Assembly: GCA_024689425.1 (NCBI GenBank)
Contig: JAILDN010000052.1
Span: 1 to 50,002 of the forward strand
Source of the DNA: Methanobrevibacter sp.
Lineage (GTDB): Archaea; Methanobacteriota; Methanobacteria; Methanobacteriales; Methanobacteriaceae
Direction: 5' to 3'
Length of the DNA stretch: 50,002 nt
The notes below the pieces were generated by a model. That model searched no databases. It saw only the letters and a list, made by a program, of their open reading frames with translations, and had not been told where the DNA came from. The translations under genes and the position numbers were made by a program. Every line of letters starts with the position of its first letter. Positions within the stretch are counted from its first letter, which is position 1. This document shows, one piece after another, positions 17,921 to 28,032 of this stretch.

Positions 17921-18492
17921 TGACTGATACAAACGAAATTAAAAAGAATACCAAATTCCAAAATAATGGTAATTCCTCTAGTGAAAGCATAGAACTGAGG
18001 GGAAGTTACGGTGCGGATTTGGGAGAAATAGATAAAGAAGACATTCTTGATGTAATGGGATGTAAAACAAGAAGAGATATAATTGATCTTTTAAGACAAG
18101 AGCCAATGTTCGTAAGTGAAATATCAAATGAACTGAACGTTGGTCAAAAGGCAATTATTGCCCACTTAAGAGCAATGGAAGATGTTGGAATCTTAAACTC
18201 CTCATATAAGAAAATATTGAGAGGAAGACCGCGTAAATATTATGATTTACACAATGAGGTAAAAATCCAAATAACAATTAATAAAAATTCATTTGATGTA
18301 AACTTTGCTGATACACGCGATACTTTACAGTTACCTTCTGGAGATGAATGGTCTAAATTATTGGATATTGAAAAAAGATTGGATGATGGCCAAATGGAAG
18401 CTTTAGAAGAATTAAAAAATCAAATCCGATTATACGATAATCTAAAAGCTAGGGCGGAATATATTTTAGAAAGAACTCTAAGAGAAAAGTAA
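17920..18492 (+). CDS. ArsR-like winged-helix regulator, probable heat-shock regulator
   Basis: A 190-residue DNA-binding protein. An N-terminal polar stretch is followed by a winged helix at about residues 40-105: VMGCKTRRDIIDLLRQ, then MFVSEISNELNVGQKAIIAHLRAMEDVGIL and the wing KILRGRPRKYYDL. The C-terminal 80 residues hold a beta strand and charged helices (DGQMEALEELKNQIRLYDNL), likely for dimer contact. A GTG at 17902 is in frame, but ATG 17920 fits the TATA spacing better. It is divergent from grpE-dnaK-dnaJ, and repeats lie between the two, so control of that operon and of itself is likely. A conserved gene stands in the same place in Methanothermobacter, as far as I recall; the function is inferred. 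Confidence 0.8.
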   Translation: MTDTNEIKKNTKFQNNGNSSSESIELRGSYGADLGEIDKEDILDVMGCKTRRDIIDLLRQEPMFVSEISNELNVGQKAIIAHLRAMEDVGILNSSYKKILRGRPRKYYDLHNEVKIQITINKNSFDVNFADTRDTLQLPSGDEWSKLLDIEKRLDDGQMEALEELKNQIRLYDNLKARAEYILERTLREK

Positions 18493-18517
18493 TTTTTCGT
18501 TTTTGTATTAGTTATAA

Positions 18518-18540
18518 CTTTTTTTTTTTATTTTGTTTGT
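18518..18540 (+). terminator. Oligo-T terminator after the regulator gene
   Basis: TTATAAC followed by T11, A, T4 begins about 20 nt past the regulator stop. It lies between convergent genes; the surface-protein gene ends at 18566 on the other strand. Confidence 0.55.
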
Positions 18541-18565
18541 ATTGAAGAATTATTCTACTTGTTGT

Positions 18566-21034
18566 TCATTGTGTTTTTGCCAAACGGGATATTGTTATTT
18601 TGTTTGAAAGGGTAGCACCATTCCCATACTTTGAAGTAATAATGTATTCCCCAGGCATTAACCTAATATTTAAATTAGCAATACCATTTGAATCAGTTGT
18701 ACGGTTGTAGAAAACACCATTTATATTAAATGTAATGTTTTGTTCAGCGTAAGGATTACCTTGGCCATCTAATAGTTTTACTTTAAATTTTGATTCATCA
18801 AGATACTCCATGGATAAATCTTTAGCTTCTAGAATTGGCTTAACTACAATATTATTTGAGGCTTTTAATCCTTTATAATCTGCTGTAATAATATATTTGC
18901 CTGGCGCTAAGTTAATATTCAACTTTGCATATCCAGTTGCATTAGTGGTTCTAGTGTAAAATACTCCATTAATGTTAAACACAACAGTTCCACCACTTAA
19001 AGGATTTCCTTTGCCATCAAGTACTTTAATAGTGTATTGTGTATCGTTTTTGTAATATTTTACAATATTTTTATTTTCGAAAAGAACATTTTTAACAGTA
19101 ATAGAATTACTGTGCTTTTCACCCGTAGCTGAATTAATGGAAGTGATGATGTATTTATTTGGCTGTAAATTGATATTTAATTTAGCTCGGCCATTTTCAT
19201 CAGTTGTACGGGTGTAAAATACTCCATTAATATTAAACTCAACTTTCGAATTTCTTAAAGGATTTCCATTTCCATCTAAAAATGATGCGAAAAACTGTGT
19301 GTCATTTTTATAATATTTTTCAATGTCCTGGCCGAAAAGTGTTGTTTTTACAATGACCTTTGCTGTAGTTTGGACATTTCCAAATTTGCCATTATAAACT
19401 ACATTGACATCATATTCACCAGGATTTAGATTAATAGCTAATGAGGTATAACCTTCCTCCTTAACTGCACGATTATAGTTTTGACCATTAATATTAATAG
19501 TTACTTTCTCACCAGCTAATGGCTTATTATATTTATCAAGCAAATAAACATTTAATCTCTGGGATCCGCCTTTGTATTTATCAACGTCATTCGCATTTAT
19601 ATTCGCACCGTATTCTGTTGCATAATAACTGAATTCATTTTTTTCAGACATTCCAGAAATAGAACAATGAATGTTATAATTTTTTGAAAATTTTGGTTTT
19701 GCAGTTATAATAATTTGTTTGGCTTCAGAAATAGCGGGCACATGCCAGTATAAAATATGCTCTTGAGCATTGTAGTTATAACTTCCATGACTTACACTGG
19801 CTCCAACAAAATCAACGTCACTACCCAAATCAAATGTAATTGTTTTTTCTGTGGTTATATGCACAATCTTATATTCGACTTTCATTTCTTTATTAACCAA
19901 TACAGATTTATCACCACTAATTAAATTAATGTTATTTCCAAGTGGTTGGTTTTCAAATATATGTGTAGCAACATATAATTTCCCTGGATTTTCAGGGATA
20001 ACGGATGGAGAATAATATTTTCCTTTATAATAAAAGTGAGTTACAATTCTTGAAGTTTTTAAACCAACATTATGGCCATTATCGTTTGTCGCATAAACGT
20101 CAACACCATAATAATTTCCATTGGCAGTGGAATGTGGCTTATAGTCATAAGTAATAAGGTCTCTTCTGTTTTCACCGGAAGGATCATAAGAGCAAACAAT
20201 AATTATTGCATCCACAGGATTATCTGCATATGTTTTGTAATTTCCTTTAACATGATACTCCAAATAATTTGGAATAACCATGTATTGTCCAACTTGTAAA
20301 GTACCTGTCAGATAAGTGTTTGCAAAGGCAATGCCGTAACGTCCATCAGGAGCTTTTATAACAAAATGACCATAACCGTAAGGAGCAAGAATATTTTTTA
20401 TACGTCTAAGGGCATCAGGAGAAATCGTATTGCTTAAAACCATTTCACTAGCTATTTGCTCAATGGATCTACTTGGGGAGTTGTATTGACTTCCACCCTG
20501 ACCCATAACCCAACCATTTTCTGTTATTATACTATGGAAGAAATAGGTTACTTGAGTATCAATTTCTTGTTTAATGATTTTTAATCCATGCCAATTTTGT
20601 TCATTAATCTCTAATCCATAACCATTAAGGGGAGAATCTTGCCTAAAGGCATAAACCGTCTCACCATCTTCTTGTATAATAAAAGAACAACATTCAGAGT
20701 TGGATATGTTCACTACGGTTTCTGAAGGTATTTCATAAAATATTTCCCCATTAACTGTAGCATAGGTTTCATTTAAAGTTTTAATTGAATTATTTCCATT
20801 TCCTGATGTGACTAAATTACTAGTTACATATGTTTCATTAGCAGTTAACTGATTTGAATTTGTATTGCCCATATTTGTAGCAATATTTCCATTGTTACTT
20901 GCTTTTAAGATATTTGGGGAGTTATTGTCTGTAGAATTAACATCTCCTGCGGATACCGCACCAATACAAATAAGTAATACAATAGCTACTGAAAATGCAA
21001 TAATTAATTTTTTCCCCAAATTAAACATCTCCAT
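18566..21034 (-). CDS. Secreted adhesin-like protein, paralogue of the 1803-4127 protein
   Basis: An 822-residue surface protein. The signal peptide covers about residues 1-29 (GKK, hydrophobic core, VSA-G). A low-complexity Asn/Ser/Thr linker reaches to about 95. The globular module at about 105-365 aligns with the 1803-4127 protein: ECCS (Cys115), FRQDS (Arg131, Asp133), ENGWVMGQGG, ASEMVLSN, GHFVIKAPDG (222-231), IPN (Asn256), NRRDLITYDY and ATNDNG. A DUF11-like domain (about 370-470) and four Ig-like repeats (about 478-562, 565-648, 650-732 and 735-816) follow, each with NING and GxYxIT. No C-terminal anchor is visible. Both proteins share the same order of parts, so they arose from one ancestor. 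The enzyme reading of the module is inference. Confidence 0.82.
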   Translation of the reverse strand: MEMFNLGKKLIIAFSVAIVLLICIGAVSAGDVNSTDNNSPNILKASNNGNIATNMGNTNSNQLTANETYVTSNLVTSGNGNNSIKTLNETYATVNGEIFYEIPSETVVNISNSECCSFIIQEDGETVYAFRQDSPLNGYGLEINEQNWHGLKIIKQEIDTQVTYFFHSIITENGWVMGQGGSQYNSPSRSIEQIASEMVLSNTISPDALRRIKNILAPYGYGHFVIKAPDGRYGIAFANTYLTGTLQVGQYMVIPNYLEYHVKGNYKTYADNPVDAIIIVCSYDPSGENRRDLITYDYKPHSTANGNYYGVDVYATNDNGHNVGLKTSRIVTHFYYKGKYYSPSVIPENPGKLYVATHIFENQPLGNNINLISGDKSVLVNKEMKVEYKIVHITTEKTITFDLGSDVDFVGASVSHGSYNYNAQEHILYWHVPAISEAKQIIITAKPKFSKNYNIHCSISGMSEKNEFSYYATEYGANINANDVDKYKGGSQRLNVYLLDKYNKPLAGEKVTININGQNYNRAVKEEGYTSLAINLNPGEYDVNVVYNGKFGNVQTTAKVIVKTTLFGQDIEKYYKNDTQFFASFLDGNGNPLRNSKVEFNINGVFYTRTTDENGRAKLNINLQPNKYIITSINSATGEKHSNSITVKNVLFENKNIVKYYKNDTQYTIKVLDGKGNPLSGGTVVFNINGVFYTRTTNATGYAKLNINLAPGKYIITADYKGLKASNNIVVKPILEAKDLSMEYLDESKFKVKLLDGQGNPYAEQNITFNINGVFYNRTTDSNGIANLNIRLMPGEYIITSKYGNGATLSNKITISRLAKTQ

Positions 21035-21187
21035 TTTTAAACAATTATTTTATTATGTATTTTGTATGTTAACAAATAAAATTGTTTGGATATAAGTTGA
21101 TAGTTAATTATAGTTAGATTTTCACATTGAATTCATTGACACGTAATTCAAATCTCATTTATATTTAGGTTTTTCTGTAAACTAAAA

Positions 21188-23422
21188 TTAGGAGTCCTTC
21201 AATTTTGCAACAATTGCTTGTCCTAAACTAACTGATCCATCTCCACAACATGTATTTTTATGCTGCAAGAATGTATAATCATTTGATTCAATATAATTTT
21301 TAACGGTATCGGTTATTGCTTCATTGTAAAATACTCCGCCGGTTGCCCCAATTTCACTAATATTTTTCTTTTCAGCGGCCCTAATTGCAAGTTCGGATAA
21401 TCCGCTTGCTACTACTTTTTGGGCGGCATTCGCAATATCTGATTTTTTATGACCTTTAGAATATAATTTAACTACTTCTCTTAAGATTTCAGTTGTATTT
21501 AATGTATTGTTTTCAATTATCATTGGGAGTTCTAGTTCGTTGGTGGAATAATATGCTGAAGATTCAAGTTTCATTGATGCCTCTCCTTCATATGTTCTCT
21601 CGCTACATATTTCTAGGGCTACTGAAACAGAATCAAGCACTCTTCCAGTACTTGTGGTTTTACCGGTGTTAATGCCTGAATCAATCTGTTTATATATATT
21701 TTTAATTTCCATTTCGCCGTATTTGAAGTAGTTAGTATAATTTTTGATTAATTCTTCATCTTTCAGAATACTTAATAACATGCGGATAGGGTATTTTGTT
21801 GCAACATCTCCTCCAGGCATCAATTGTTGTTCAAGATGTCCTAAGCGTTCATAACTTTTTATATCAGTATATAAAATCTCTCCACCCCAACTTGTATTAT
21901 CATCACCATAACCAGTTCCATCAGCAGCTATTACTATCATTTCATCAATATTGTGGTCATTTGCTAGTGCTACTGCATGAGCATGGTGGTGTTGGACGGG
22001 GATTACATCAACTCCGAATTCATATGCCAATTTAGTCGTGAAAAATTGTGGATGTAAATCGCATGCAACCGCATCTATATCGCATATCTTCGTAATTCTT
22101 TTCATATGATTTATTGAATTTTTAAGGAAATTGAGTGTTTTCAATTTATTTGTATTTCCGATATGTTGTGATGGGTATGCAATACCCTCAGTTGCAAGAC
22201 AAAATGTAACATCAAGTTCGGGACCTAGTGATAACACATTAAAATCATTAACATCATAGTTTATAGTATAAGGTTCTGGAGTATAACCTCTTGAACGCCT
22301 AATGAAAGACAATTCATCATTTCTGAATCTAATGACAGAATCATCACATCTATTTAAGATTTTTCTATTATGTACTAAAGAATAATCACTAACGCCATTT
22401 ATAATCTCATTGTTTTCAATCATCATAGGCTCCCCAGGGATATTGGCGGAAGTCATTACATAAGTATCAATATCTCCCTCATCAAAAAGCAAGTAATGCA
22501 TTGGTGAGTAAGGAAGCATCACGCCGATGTTGTGTAATCCTGGAGATAGGCTTTCTGGGAAATTATAATCATAATTTTTCTTTAAAATAACAATTGGCCT
22601 TTTATTGGAGGTAATGGTTTCAATTTCACGATTAGATAATTTAGCATATCTTTTAACAGCATTTAAATCACTACTCATAACAGCAAAAGCTTGATTGGGC
22701 CTATTCAATCTTTTTCTTAACTCAAGAATTGCCTCATCATTATATGCATCAACAACAAGGTGTGTTCCACCAATACCTTTAATGGCCAATATTTTTCCTT
22801 CTTTTAGTTTTTCAGCGCCCAATTTTATAGGATTTTCACAATCAATCATTGAATTTTTTTCATAAATGGCCATTTTAGGTCCACATTCACTACAACAGAT
22901 TGCTTCACCATGGTAACGCCTATCTAAAGGCTCTTTATACTCAACTAAACAATCTTCACATAACGGAAACTCATCCATTGAAGTTTTGTCTCTATCATAA
23001 GGGACAGAATCAATAACAGTAAATCTCGGTCCACAATCAGTACATGCATTAAAGGGATATTTATAACGTCTATCTTGCGGATTTCTTATCTCTTCAAGGC
23101 AGCTGTCACAGATTGCAATATCTGGCGGAATAACACTAACTCCGGAGTATGTATCGGAACTTTCAATGATTTTAAAATCACTAAAATTACTTTTTTCAAT
23201 ATCTTCTATTTTAATGGAGTCAATTCTAGCTATTGGGGGTAATTCATTTTGTAATCTCTTGATAAATAACTCTATATTTTCTCCCTCAAGGATAATTTCA
23301 ACCACATTTCCCAAGTTCCTAACATGGCCTTTTAAGTTTAGTTCAATAGCTAATCGGTATACATATGGCCTAAAACCAACACCCTGAACAATCCCTTGAG
23401 TTAAAATCTTTTTTGCTGTCAT
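21188..23422 (-). CDS. hypF: Carbamoyltransferase HypF
   Basis: A 744-residue enzyme that makes the carbamoyl group later turned into the CN ligands of [NiFe] hydrogenases, acting with HypE. Domains in order: an acylphosphatase-like part with IVQGVGFRPYVYRLA (residues 11-25); two zinc fingers with Cys105/108/127/130 and Cys155/158/177/180; a YrdC-like domain (about 195-375, with KGIGGTHLVVDA); and a Kae1/carbamoyltransferase domain (about 390-744, with PVQHHHAHAVALA and CCGDGSVSLGQA). Length and order match full HypF. In a hydrogen-using methanogen it supports the several [NiFe] hydrogenases. It is divergent from larB, with 80 bp between. Confidence 0.97.
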   Translation of the reverse strand: MTAKKILTQGIVQGVGFRPYVYRLAIELNLKGHVRNLGNVVEIILEGENIELFIKRLQNELPPIARIDSIKIEDIEKSNFSDFKIIESSDTYSGVSVIPPDIAICDSCLEEIRNPQDRRYKYPFNACTDCGPRFTVIDSVPYDRDKTSMDEFPLCEDCLVEYKEPLDRRYHGEAICCSECGPKMAIYEKNSMIDCENPIKLGAEKLKEGKILAIKGIGGTHLVVDAYNDEAILELRKRLNRPNQAFAVMSSDLNAVKRYAKLSNREIETITSNKRPIVILKKNYDYNFPESLSPGLHNIGVMLPYSPMHYLLFDEGDIDTYVMTSANIPGEPMMIENNEIINGVSDYSLVHNRKILNRCDDSVIRFRNDELSFIRRSRGYTPEPYTINYDVNDFNVLSLGPELDVTFCLATEGIAYPSQHIGNTNKLKTLNFLKNSINHMKRITKICDIDAVACDLHPQFFTTKLAYEFGVDVIPVQHHHAHAVALANDHNIDEMIVIAADGTGYGDDNTSWGGEILYTDIKSYERLGHLEQQLMPGGDVATKYPIRMLLSILKDEELIKNYTNYFKYGEMEIKNIYKQIDSGINTGKTTSTGRVLDSVSVALEICSERTYEGEASMKLESSAYYSTNELELPMIIENNTLNTTEILREVVKLYSKGHKKSDIANAAQKVVASGLSELAIRAAEKKNISEIGATGGVFYNEAITDTVKNYIESNDYTFLQHKNTCCGDGSVSLGQAIVAKLKDS

Positions 23423-23502
23423 AAATATTATAGTATTTAAGATTAATAATTAATAAAATTTAACATAAGTTTTTTTAACATCTTTAATCTTAAATTAGTA
23501 TC

Positions 23503-24279
23503 ATGAGGGAAATTCTTGAAAAATTAATCAATAATGAAATAGATTTAGATACTGCAGAAAACTTTATCAAATCTAAAAATATCCTGGAATTTGATGAAAT
23601 TGCTAAATTTGATTATCAACGTCAAAGTAGAACAGGTTTTCCGGAAGCAGTATTCTCACAAAGTAAGGATTATGATGATTTATTATTGATTATAGAGAAG
23701 TATTTTGAAAATGAAAACCCTCAAAATTTAATTGTTACCAAGTTGTCCAATGAAAGGTATGATAAACTTCAAAAAGATTTACATTACCTTAAAACTAAAG
23801 GCCTTATTTTTGATTATAATAAAAAAGCTCAAATTTTGGTAATTAGGGTCAATGAAAATAAAAAAGATCCAATCGCCAAAATTGGTATTATAACCGCAGG
23901 AACTTCGGATATTAATATTGCTGAGGAGGCTAAAGTAATTGTTGAAGAAGGCGGATGCGAAGCTTTAACATCATATGATATTGGGGTTGCCGGCATTCAT
24001 AGATTATTCCCTCAAATTGCATATATGATTGAAGAGGGAGTAAAGGTATTAATTGTATGTGCTGGAATGGAAGGAGCATTGCCTTCGGTTGTGGCAGGTC
24101 TTGTCGATATCCCGGTCATTGCTGTTCCAACGTCTGTAGGTTATGGTGTTGGTGAAGGTGGAAGAGTCGCGCTTGATGCTATGCTCCAGTCATGTGCTCC
24201 GGGCATTGCCGTGGTAAACATTGACAATGGTTTTGGAGCGGCCGTTTTTGCACTGACTATTGTTAAAAGCAGTAATTAA
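23503..24279 (+). CDS. larB: Nickel-pincer cofactor biosynthesis protein LarB
   Basis: A 258-residue protein with an N-terminal helical part (about residues 1-120) and a C-terminal domain related to AIR carboxylase PurE (about 125-255). [20 protein letters not shown] opens the latter, followed by [27 protein letters not shown] and [12 protein letters not shown]. In Lactobacillus, LarB carboxylates and hydrolyses nicotinic acid adenine dinucleotide, the first step to the nickel-pincer nucleotide of lactate racemase. No larC or larE is seen here, so its partner enzyme in this organism is unknown. The ATG lies 80 bp from hypF on the other strand. It converges on the glycosyltransferase gene with a 9-nt gap. 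Confidence 0.9.
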   Translation: MREILEKLINNEIDLDTAENFIKSKNILEFDEIAKFDYQRQSRTGFPEAVFSQSKDYDDLLLIIEKYFENENPQNLIVTKLSNERYDKLQKDLHYLKTKGLIFDYNKKAQILVIRVNENKKDPIAKIGIITAGTSDINIAEEAKVIVEEGGCEALTSYDIGVAGIHRLFPQIAYMIEEGVKVLIVCAGMEGALPSVVAGLVDIPVIAVPTSVGYGVGEGGRVALDAMLQSCAPGIAVVNIDNGFGAAVFALTIVKSSN

Positions 24280-24288
24280 TTGATGAGT

Positions 24289-26904
24289 TTATAATTTTCT
24301 AGGAAGTCTTCTTATTGCATCATAAACACGCATGGAATTGTTTTTATCAGTAAATAAGAAATAAGCTTTAACACGTTTTTTATATTTTTCTTTAATTTCA
24401 CAATCGTTTTTCATGTATTCAATGATGTGGTTTACAAGTTCATCTTCCTCTTGGGAAACTTCACCAAATCCCATTGTTTTATAATCAAAATAGCTTTCGC
24501 TTAGATTAAAGTGATAATCTCTACTATAATGGTAATATAATACAGGTTTATCAAGATAAGCAAAATCAAATGCCACAGAGGAATAATCTGTAACTAGAAG
24601 GGATCCATGATTAAATGCCTTTTGATATTTTTCATGTTTATAATCGATTTTTACATATTCATTTGTATCAAATAGGTCAATGAAATCATAGACATTAGGG
24701 TGTGGCTTAAAAATTATTTCATAATTGTACTTTTTAGCGGCTTCAATTAATTTTTCATTATTAATCAGTGAATTAAATCTTTTGAAATATTCTGAATTTA
24801 AAATAACTTCGTTTGATTTAAATTTAAGATATCTTCTCCATGAAGGCATAATAAGAATTTGCCTAGAATCGCTCTCTTTTTTTAAGTTATCGAATCTTGG
24901 AAAACCAAGTAATTTTACAACTTCTTTTTTATAATTATATGGGTATTTGAATAGGGATTTATATTCTAGTTTTGATGTAGTTAAAATCATCTCTAAATTC
25001 TTATCATATTTATTGAGCCATGAAGAAACATTATCTTTTGTAATACCGTGCTGCAAAAATATGGTTGAAGATTTTAAAAGGCCAGCAAAATAGGGATAAT
25101 TCCCCCAAAATGGATAAATTATGTTGTTATCTGGGTGAGAGGTAATAATCTTTTCAGTGTATAATCCAATGAAACGATGTTTAATAGATTTATAGGCCAA
25201 TACCTCACCTATATTTCTCATATCTTCCCAATCTTTACTGTTTCGTTTCAAAATGAAGTATTTTTTAATATCTTTATCTTTATCTTTATCTTGGGCATAT
25301 GTAAAAAGATGTCTTGCATTATCATCTGCAATATCGGGCAAATCCATAAATAGCCATATACGTCTATTTCGCATAAATGGATAAAAAATTAAATATAGCA
25401 TTCTGATAGGAACACCGGTTTTAAATCCTTGTTCATGCCTTTTAAGCATATTATATAATGTTTTAATCTCTTTTTTTACCCATTCTGTTTTCGTTTTTCT
25501 TTTAATAATGATTTTTTCATTATCTTCTAATGTTAATAGGTAATCTTTGGTTTTGGCATACCCCACAACTCTTGAAAAATTGCATGGCCTTGAAAAGTCA
25601 ATAAATAAATTCCTAAATTTTTCATTTGAAGAAATAAATTTAAGTTCATATTGTTTTTGTTTATCTAACTTAATTTCAAATTCAAAGGTGTAATTTCCCA
25701 TATATCTATAATTTAAACTATATTTGTCTCTTTGTGGGAAATCTATCTCTTTTGTTTCTATTTTTTCGTCATTTAAATAAACGCTGACTTTACTTCCATA
25801 AAATGTTGGGAAATATGCTAACACATACAATTTATCATTTATAATTTCATAAATGTCTATATAAACAGTATTAAGCTTTAATCTATGAATAATGTCTTGT
25901 TGTATTTGTTTAAATTCTTTTTCATGTTTTAAATCATTTTTATAGTGTTTGTATTTAAAAAATAGGATATTTGCTTTTAAAATGTCATGGATACTTTCTT
26001 GGTCATATATTACTTTATCTTCAATATGCTGAAGGAGATTATAAAGGTTTATTCTTAATTGTTTTATTTCATCAATAGTCAATATGTCCCTTACATTTCC
26101 CATTTGAAATATCCATTGTAAATCATACATTACTGTGTATTGGATGAATTGTGGAACTTTATCGTAAGTTTTCAAGCTTTCATCAATTAAAAACTTAAAA
26201 TAATGAGTAAAACGGCTGGTAAAATAGTCCTTTTTAATTGATGTTGTATCAATGAGAGAGGTCTTCTCTTCTCTTTTCCTGTAATAGTATTTTCCACCAT
26301 TTGAAAAACCAATTTTCGGATTTTTAAGGAGTATTTGATTAATAAAAACAACATCTTCTGATGTTGAAAGGTTAGTATCAAATTTTAAATCGCCAATAAC
26401 ATCTTTTTTGAAGAAGCAAGATGCAGCAGATAATTGAATATAATTAGGTTTTTCAAGTAAGTTAACAACACCTTCTTTTTTGTATTTGAAATTAAGAAGG
26501 TGTTCTCCTTTCTGTTCACCAAAAAAGTATATCGGAATAGAAACTAAATCCACATCATTTTGTTCAAAAAAGATTAGAATACTTCTAAAAGTATTTTTTG
26601 TAATATAGTCATCACTATCTAGAAAATTAATGTATTTTCCAGTAGCATGCTTAAGTCCCAAATTTCTAGCTGTGGAAGGACCTTCATTTTTATCATTAGC
26701 TATGTATTTGATATTTTTTGGATATTTGGCCTTATATTCCTGACAAATCTTTTCGGTGTTATCAGTACTTCCATCATTAACTAAAATAACTTGAATATTT
26801 TTTTTAAAATCCAGGGTTTGATTAATTAAGCTATTGATTGTTTTTGAAATCCATAAATCTGAGTTATATGCCGCTATAATAACGGAAAATTTAAATCCAC
26901 TCAT
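24289..26904 (-). CDS. Fusion of GT2 glycosyltransferase and CDP-glycerol glycerophosphotransferase-like domain
   Basis: An 871-residue cell-envelope enzyme. Residues 1-about 260 are a family 2 glycosyltransferase: FSVIIAAYNSDLWI at the start, LVNDGSTDNT at 41-50, NEGPSTARNLG at 73-83 and the metal-binding FLDSDD at 94-99. A less conserved middle runs to about 500. Residues about 500-865 match the TagF/TagB group: IFLQHGITKDNVSSWL (615-630), FKPHPN (732-737) and VTDYSSVAFDFAYLDKPVLYY (771-791). In bacteria such pairs build wall teichoic acids; here a glycerol- or ribitol-phosphate-like surface polymer is possible but unproven. A hexanucleotide repeat near 25270-25294 encodes the DKDKDKDIKK stretch (about 539-548). 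Confidence 0.9.
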   Translation of the reverse strand: MSGFKFSVIIAAYNSDLWISKTINSLINQTLDFKKNIQVILVNDGSTDNTEKICQEYKAKYPKNIKYIANDKNEGPSTARNLGLKHATGKYINFLDSDDYITKNTFRSILIFFEQNDVDLVSIPIYFFGEQKGEHLLNFKYKKEGVVNLLEKPNYIQLSAASCFFKKDVIGDLKFDTNLSTSEDVVFINQILLKNPKIGFSNGGKYYYRKREEKTSLIDTTSIKKDYFTSRFTHYFKFLIDESLKTYDKVPQFIQYTVMYDLQWIFQMGNVRDILTIDEIKQLRINLYNLLQHIEDKVIYDQESIHDILKANILFFKYKHYKNDLKHEKEFKQIQQDIIHRLKLNTVYIDIYEIINDKLYVLAYFPTFYGSKVSVYLNDEKIETKEIDFPQRDKYSLNYRYMGNYTFEFEIKLDKQKQYELKFISSNEKFRNLFIDFSRPCNFSRVVGYAKTKDYLLTLEDNEKIIIKRKTKTEWVKKEIKTLYNMLKRHEQGFKTGVPIRMLYLIFYPFMRNRRIWLFMDLPDIADDNARHLFTYAQDKDKDKDIKKYFILKRNSKDWEDMRNIGEVLAYKSIKHRFIGLYTEKIITSHPDNNIIYPFWGNYPYFAGLLKSSTIFLQHGITKDNVSSWLNKYDKNLEMILTTSKLEYKSLFKYPYNYKKEVVKLLGFPRFDNLKKESDSRQILIMPSWRRYLKFKSNEVILNSEYFKRFNSLINNEKLIEAAKKYNYEIIFKPHPNVYDFIDLFDTNEYVKIDYKHEKYQKAFNHGSLLVTDYSSVAFDFAYLDKPVLYYHYSRDYHFNLSESYFDYKTMGFGEVSQEEDELVNHIIEYMKNDCEIKEKYKKRVKAYFLFTDKNNSMRVYDAIRRLPRKL

Positions 26905-26938
26905 TAATTAACCAACCATTAAATTAATTAAAAGTTTA

Positions 26939-27238
26939 TTATTTTCTTCTTCTTTCGAATTCTTCGAATAATTCGTCTATGTCTACTCCTTTATAAACAA
27001 GCAATAATAATGTGTGGAAAATCAAATCTACAGATTCATAAACTAAGTTCTCATCATTTTTACTGGCTATTAACACTTCTCCACATTCTTCAGCTATTTT
27101 TTCAAGAATTTTATCTTCTGCTTTTTTATCACTATCTTGCATTATTTTAGAAGTATATGAATCAATGGGATTGTCTCTTCTTGTCTCAAGAACTTCCCAC
27201 ACTTCTCTAATAATTTTTTCATTCGCCACGTGCTTCAC
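26939..27238 (-). CDS. hisE: Phosphoribosyl-ATP pyrophosphatase HisE
   Basis: A 99-residue enzyme for the second step of histidine synthesis, splitting PR-ATP to PR-AMP and pyrophosphate. It is an all-helical MazG-like fold: [43 protein letters not shown] (about residues 36-57), and [19 protein letters not shown]. The EExxE and ExxD residues bind Mg2+. The frame opens with a GTG at 27238, which overlaps the end of the CBS-ParB gene by 20 nt; another GTG lies at 27229. The overlap indicates translational coupling. No other his gene is in the window. Confidence 0.93.
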   Translation of the reverse strand: MKHVANEKIIREVWEVLETRRDNPIDSYTSKIMQDSDKKAEDKILEKIAEECGEVLIASKNDENLVYESVDLIFHTLLLLVYKGVDIDELFEEFERRRK

Positions 27239-28022
27239 TATCCTGAATACTTTCTGTAATAGCTATTAATGGATGTTTGTCATCATCAATAATCTTAATA
27301 TCTTCGAATTTTTTAATTCCTGCTTTATCCGCAGTTTTTTCCAATCCTAATTTAATGTCCCGGCCCAAATCAACAACATAAGAGTCAACAGTTTCACAAC
27401 CCATTTTTGCAGATGCCACTGCTCTGTGGTGTCCATCAACTAAAATCCACCTATCTCCAGTTTTTACAACAATAGCCGGTTCGGCCAATCCCATTTTTAA
27501 CTCATAAGTTCTCCCTTCAAGTTCATCAGCGTAAACTCTGTCTTGTGTAGGCCTTAATTTTTCAGTAGGCACTTTCATTCTTCTTAAAGTAGTTTTAATA
27601 CCATATAATTGTTCCATTGTATTTTTGAAATATTCTACTTTATTTGGGGTTGACCTTTCAATATGGGAACGGACCATATCGGTATTTGTAATGATTCCAA
27701 CTAAACGGCCGGTTTCATCAACAACGGGCATTCTGGAAATTCCGCGTCTGAACATTACACGTGATGCATCATTAATGGATAAATTTTCATTAGCGACAAC
27801 TAATTTTGTACTCATCATTCCGCGTACATAATCTGCCCAATCTTTGGAAACCACGTCGAATGAGGTAATCATTCCTACTAGTTTATCATTTTCAACAACC
27901 GGATAACTGTTGTGGCGACTTTTTTTCATTAAATCGATTACTTCGTCGGTTGGTGTGTCTGGAGAAACACTAATAACATTTGCAGTCATATAATCTTTAA
28001 CGAATGATTTTTTAGCAGCCAT
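27219..28022 (-). CDS. CBS-domain and ParB-like nuclease-domain protein
   Basis: A 267-residue cytoplasmic protein. Two CBS motifs fill about residues 1-125: [20 protein letters not shown], then [24 protein letters not shown] and a closing [15 protein letters not shown] ParB/sulfiredoxin-like domain follows, with [16 protein letters not shown] (about 153-168) and the signature [16 protein letters not shown] near 193-208. CBS pairs commonly sense adenine nucleotides; the ParB-like part may bind or cut nucleic acid or phosphorylate a substrate. The combination is found in methanogens, but I know no proven role. ATG 28022 has a GGAG site 7 nt upstream and is preferred to the TTG at 28040. It overlaps hisE by 20 nt and follows gatB closely. 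Confidence 0.85.
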   Translation of the reverse strand: MAAKKSFVKDYMTANVISVSPDTPTDEVIDLMKKSRHNSYPVVENDKLVGMITSFDVVSKDWADYVRGMMSTKLVVANENLSINDASRVMFRRGISRMPVVDETGRLVGIITNTDMVRSHIERSTPNKVEYFKNTMEQLYGIKTTLRRMKVPTEKLRPTQDRVYADELEGRTYELKMGLAEPAIVVKTGDRWILVDGHHRAVASAKMGCETVDSYVVDLGRDIKLGLEKTADKAGIKKFEDIKIIDDDKHPLIAITESIQDSEARGE

Positions 28023-28032
28023 ATATAGTCTC

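Noticed and set aside
25268-25296. Hexanucleotide tandem repeat (TCTTTA) as a phase-variable switch in the GT2-TagF gene
   Set aside because: The unit is 6 bp, so gain or loss only adds or removes Asp-Lys pairs and cannot switch the frame. A length polymorphism is possible, but not on/off switching.
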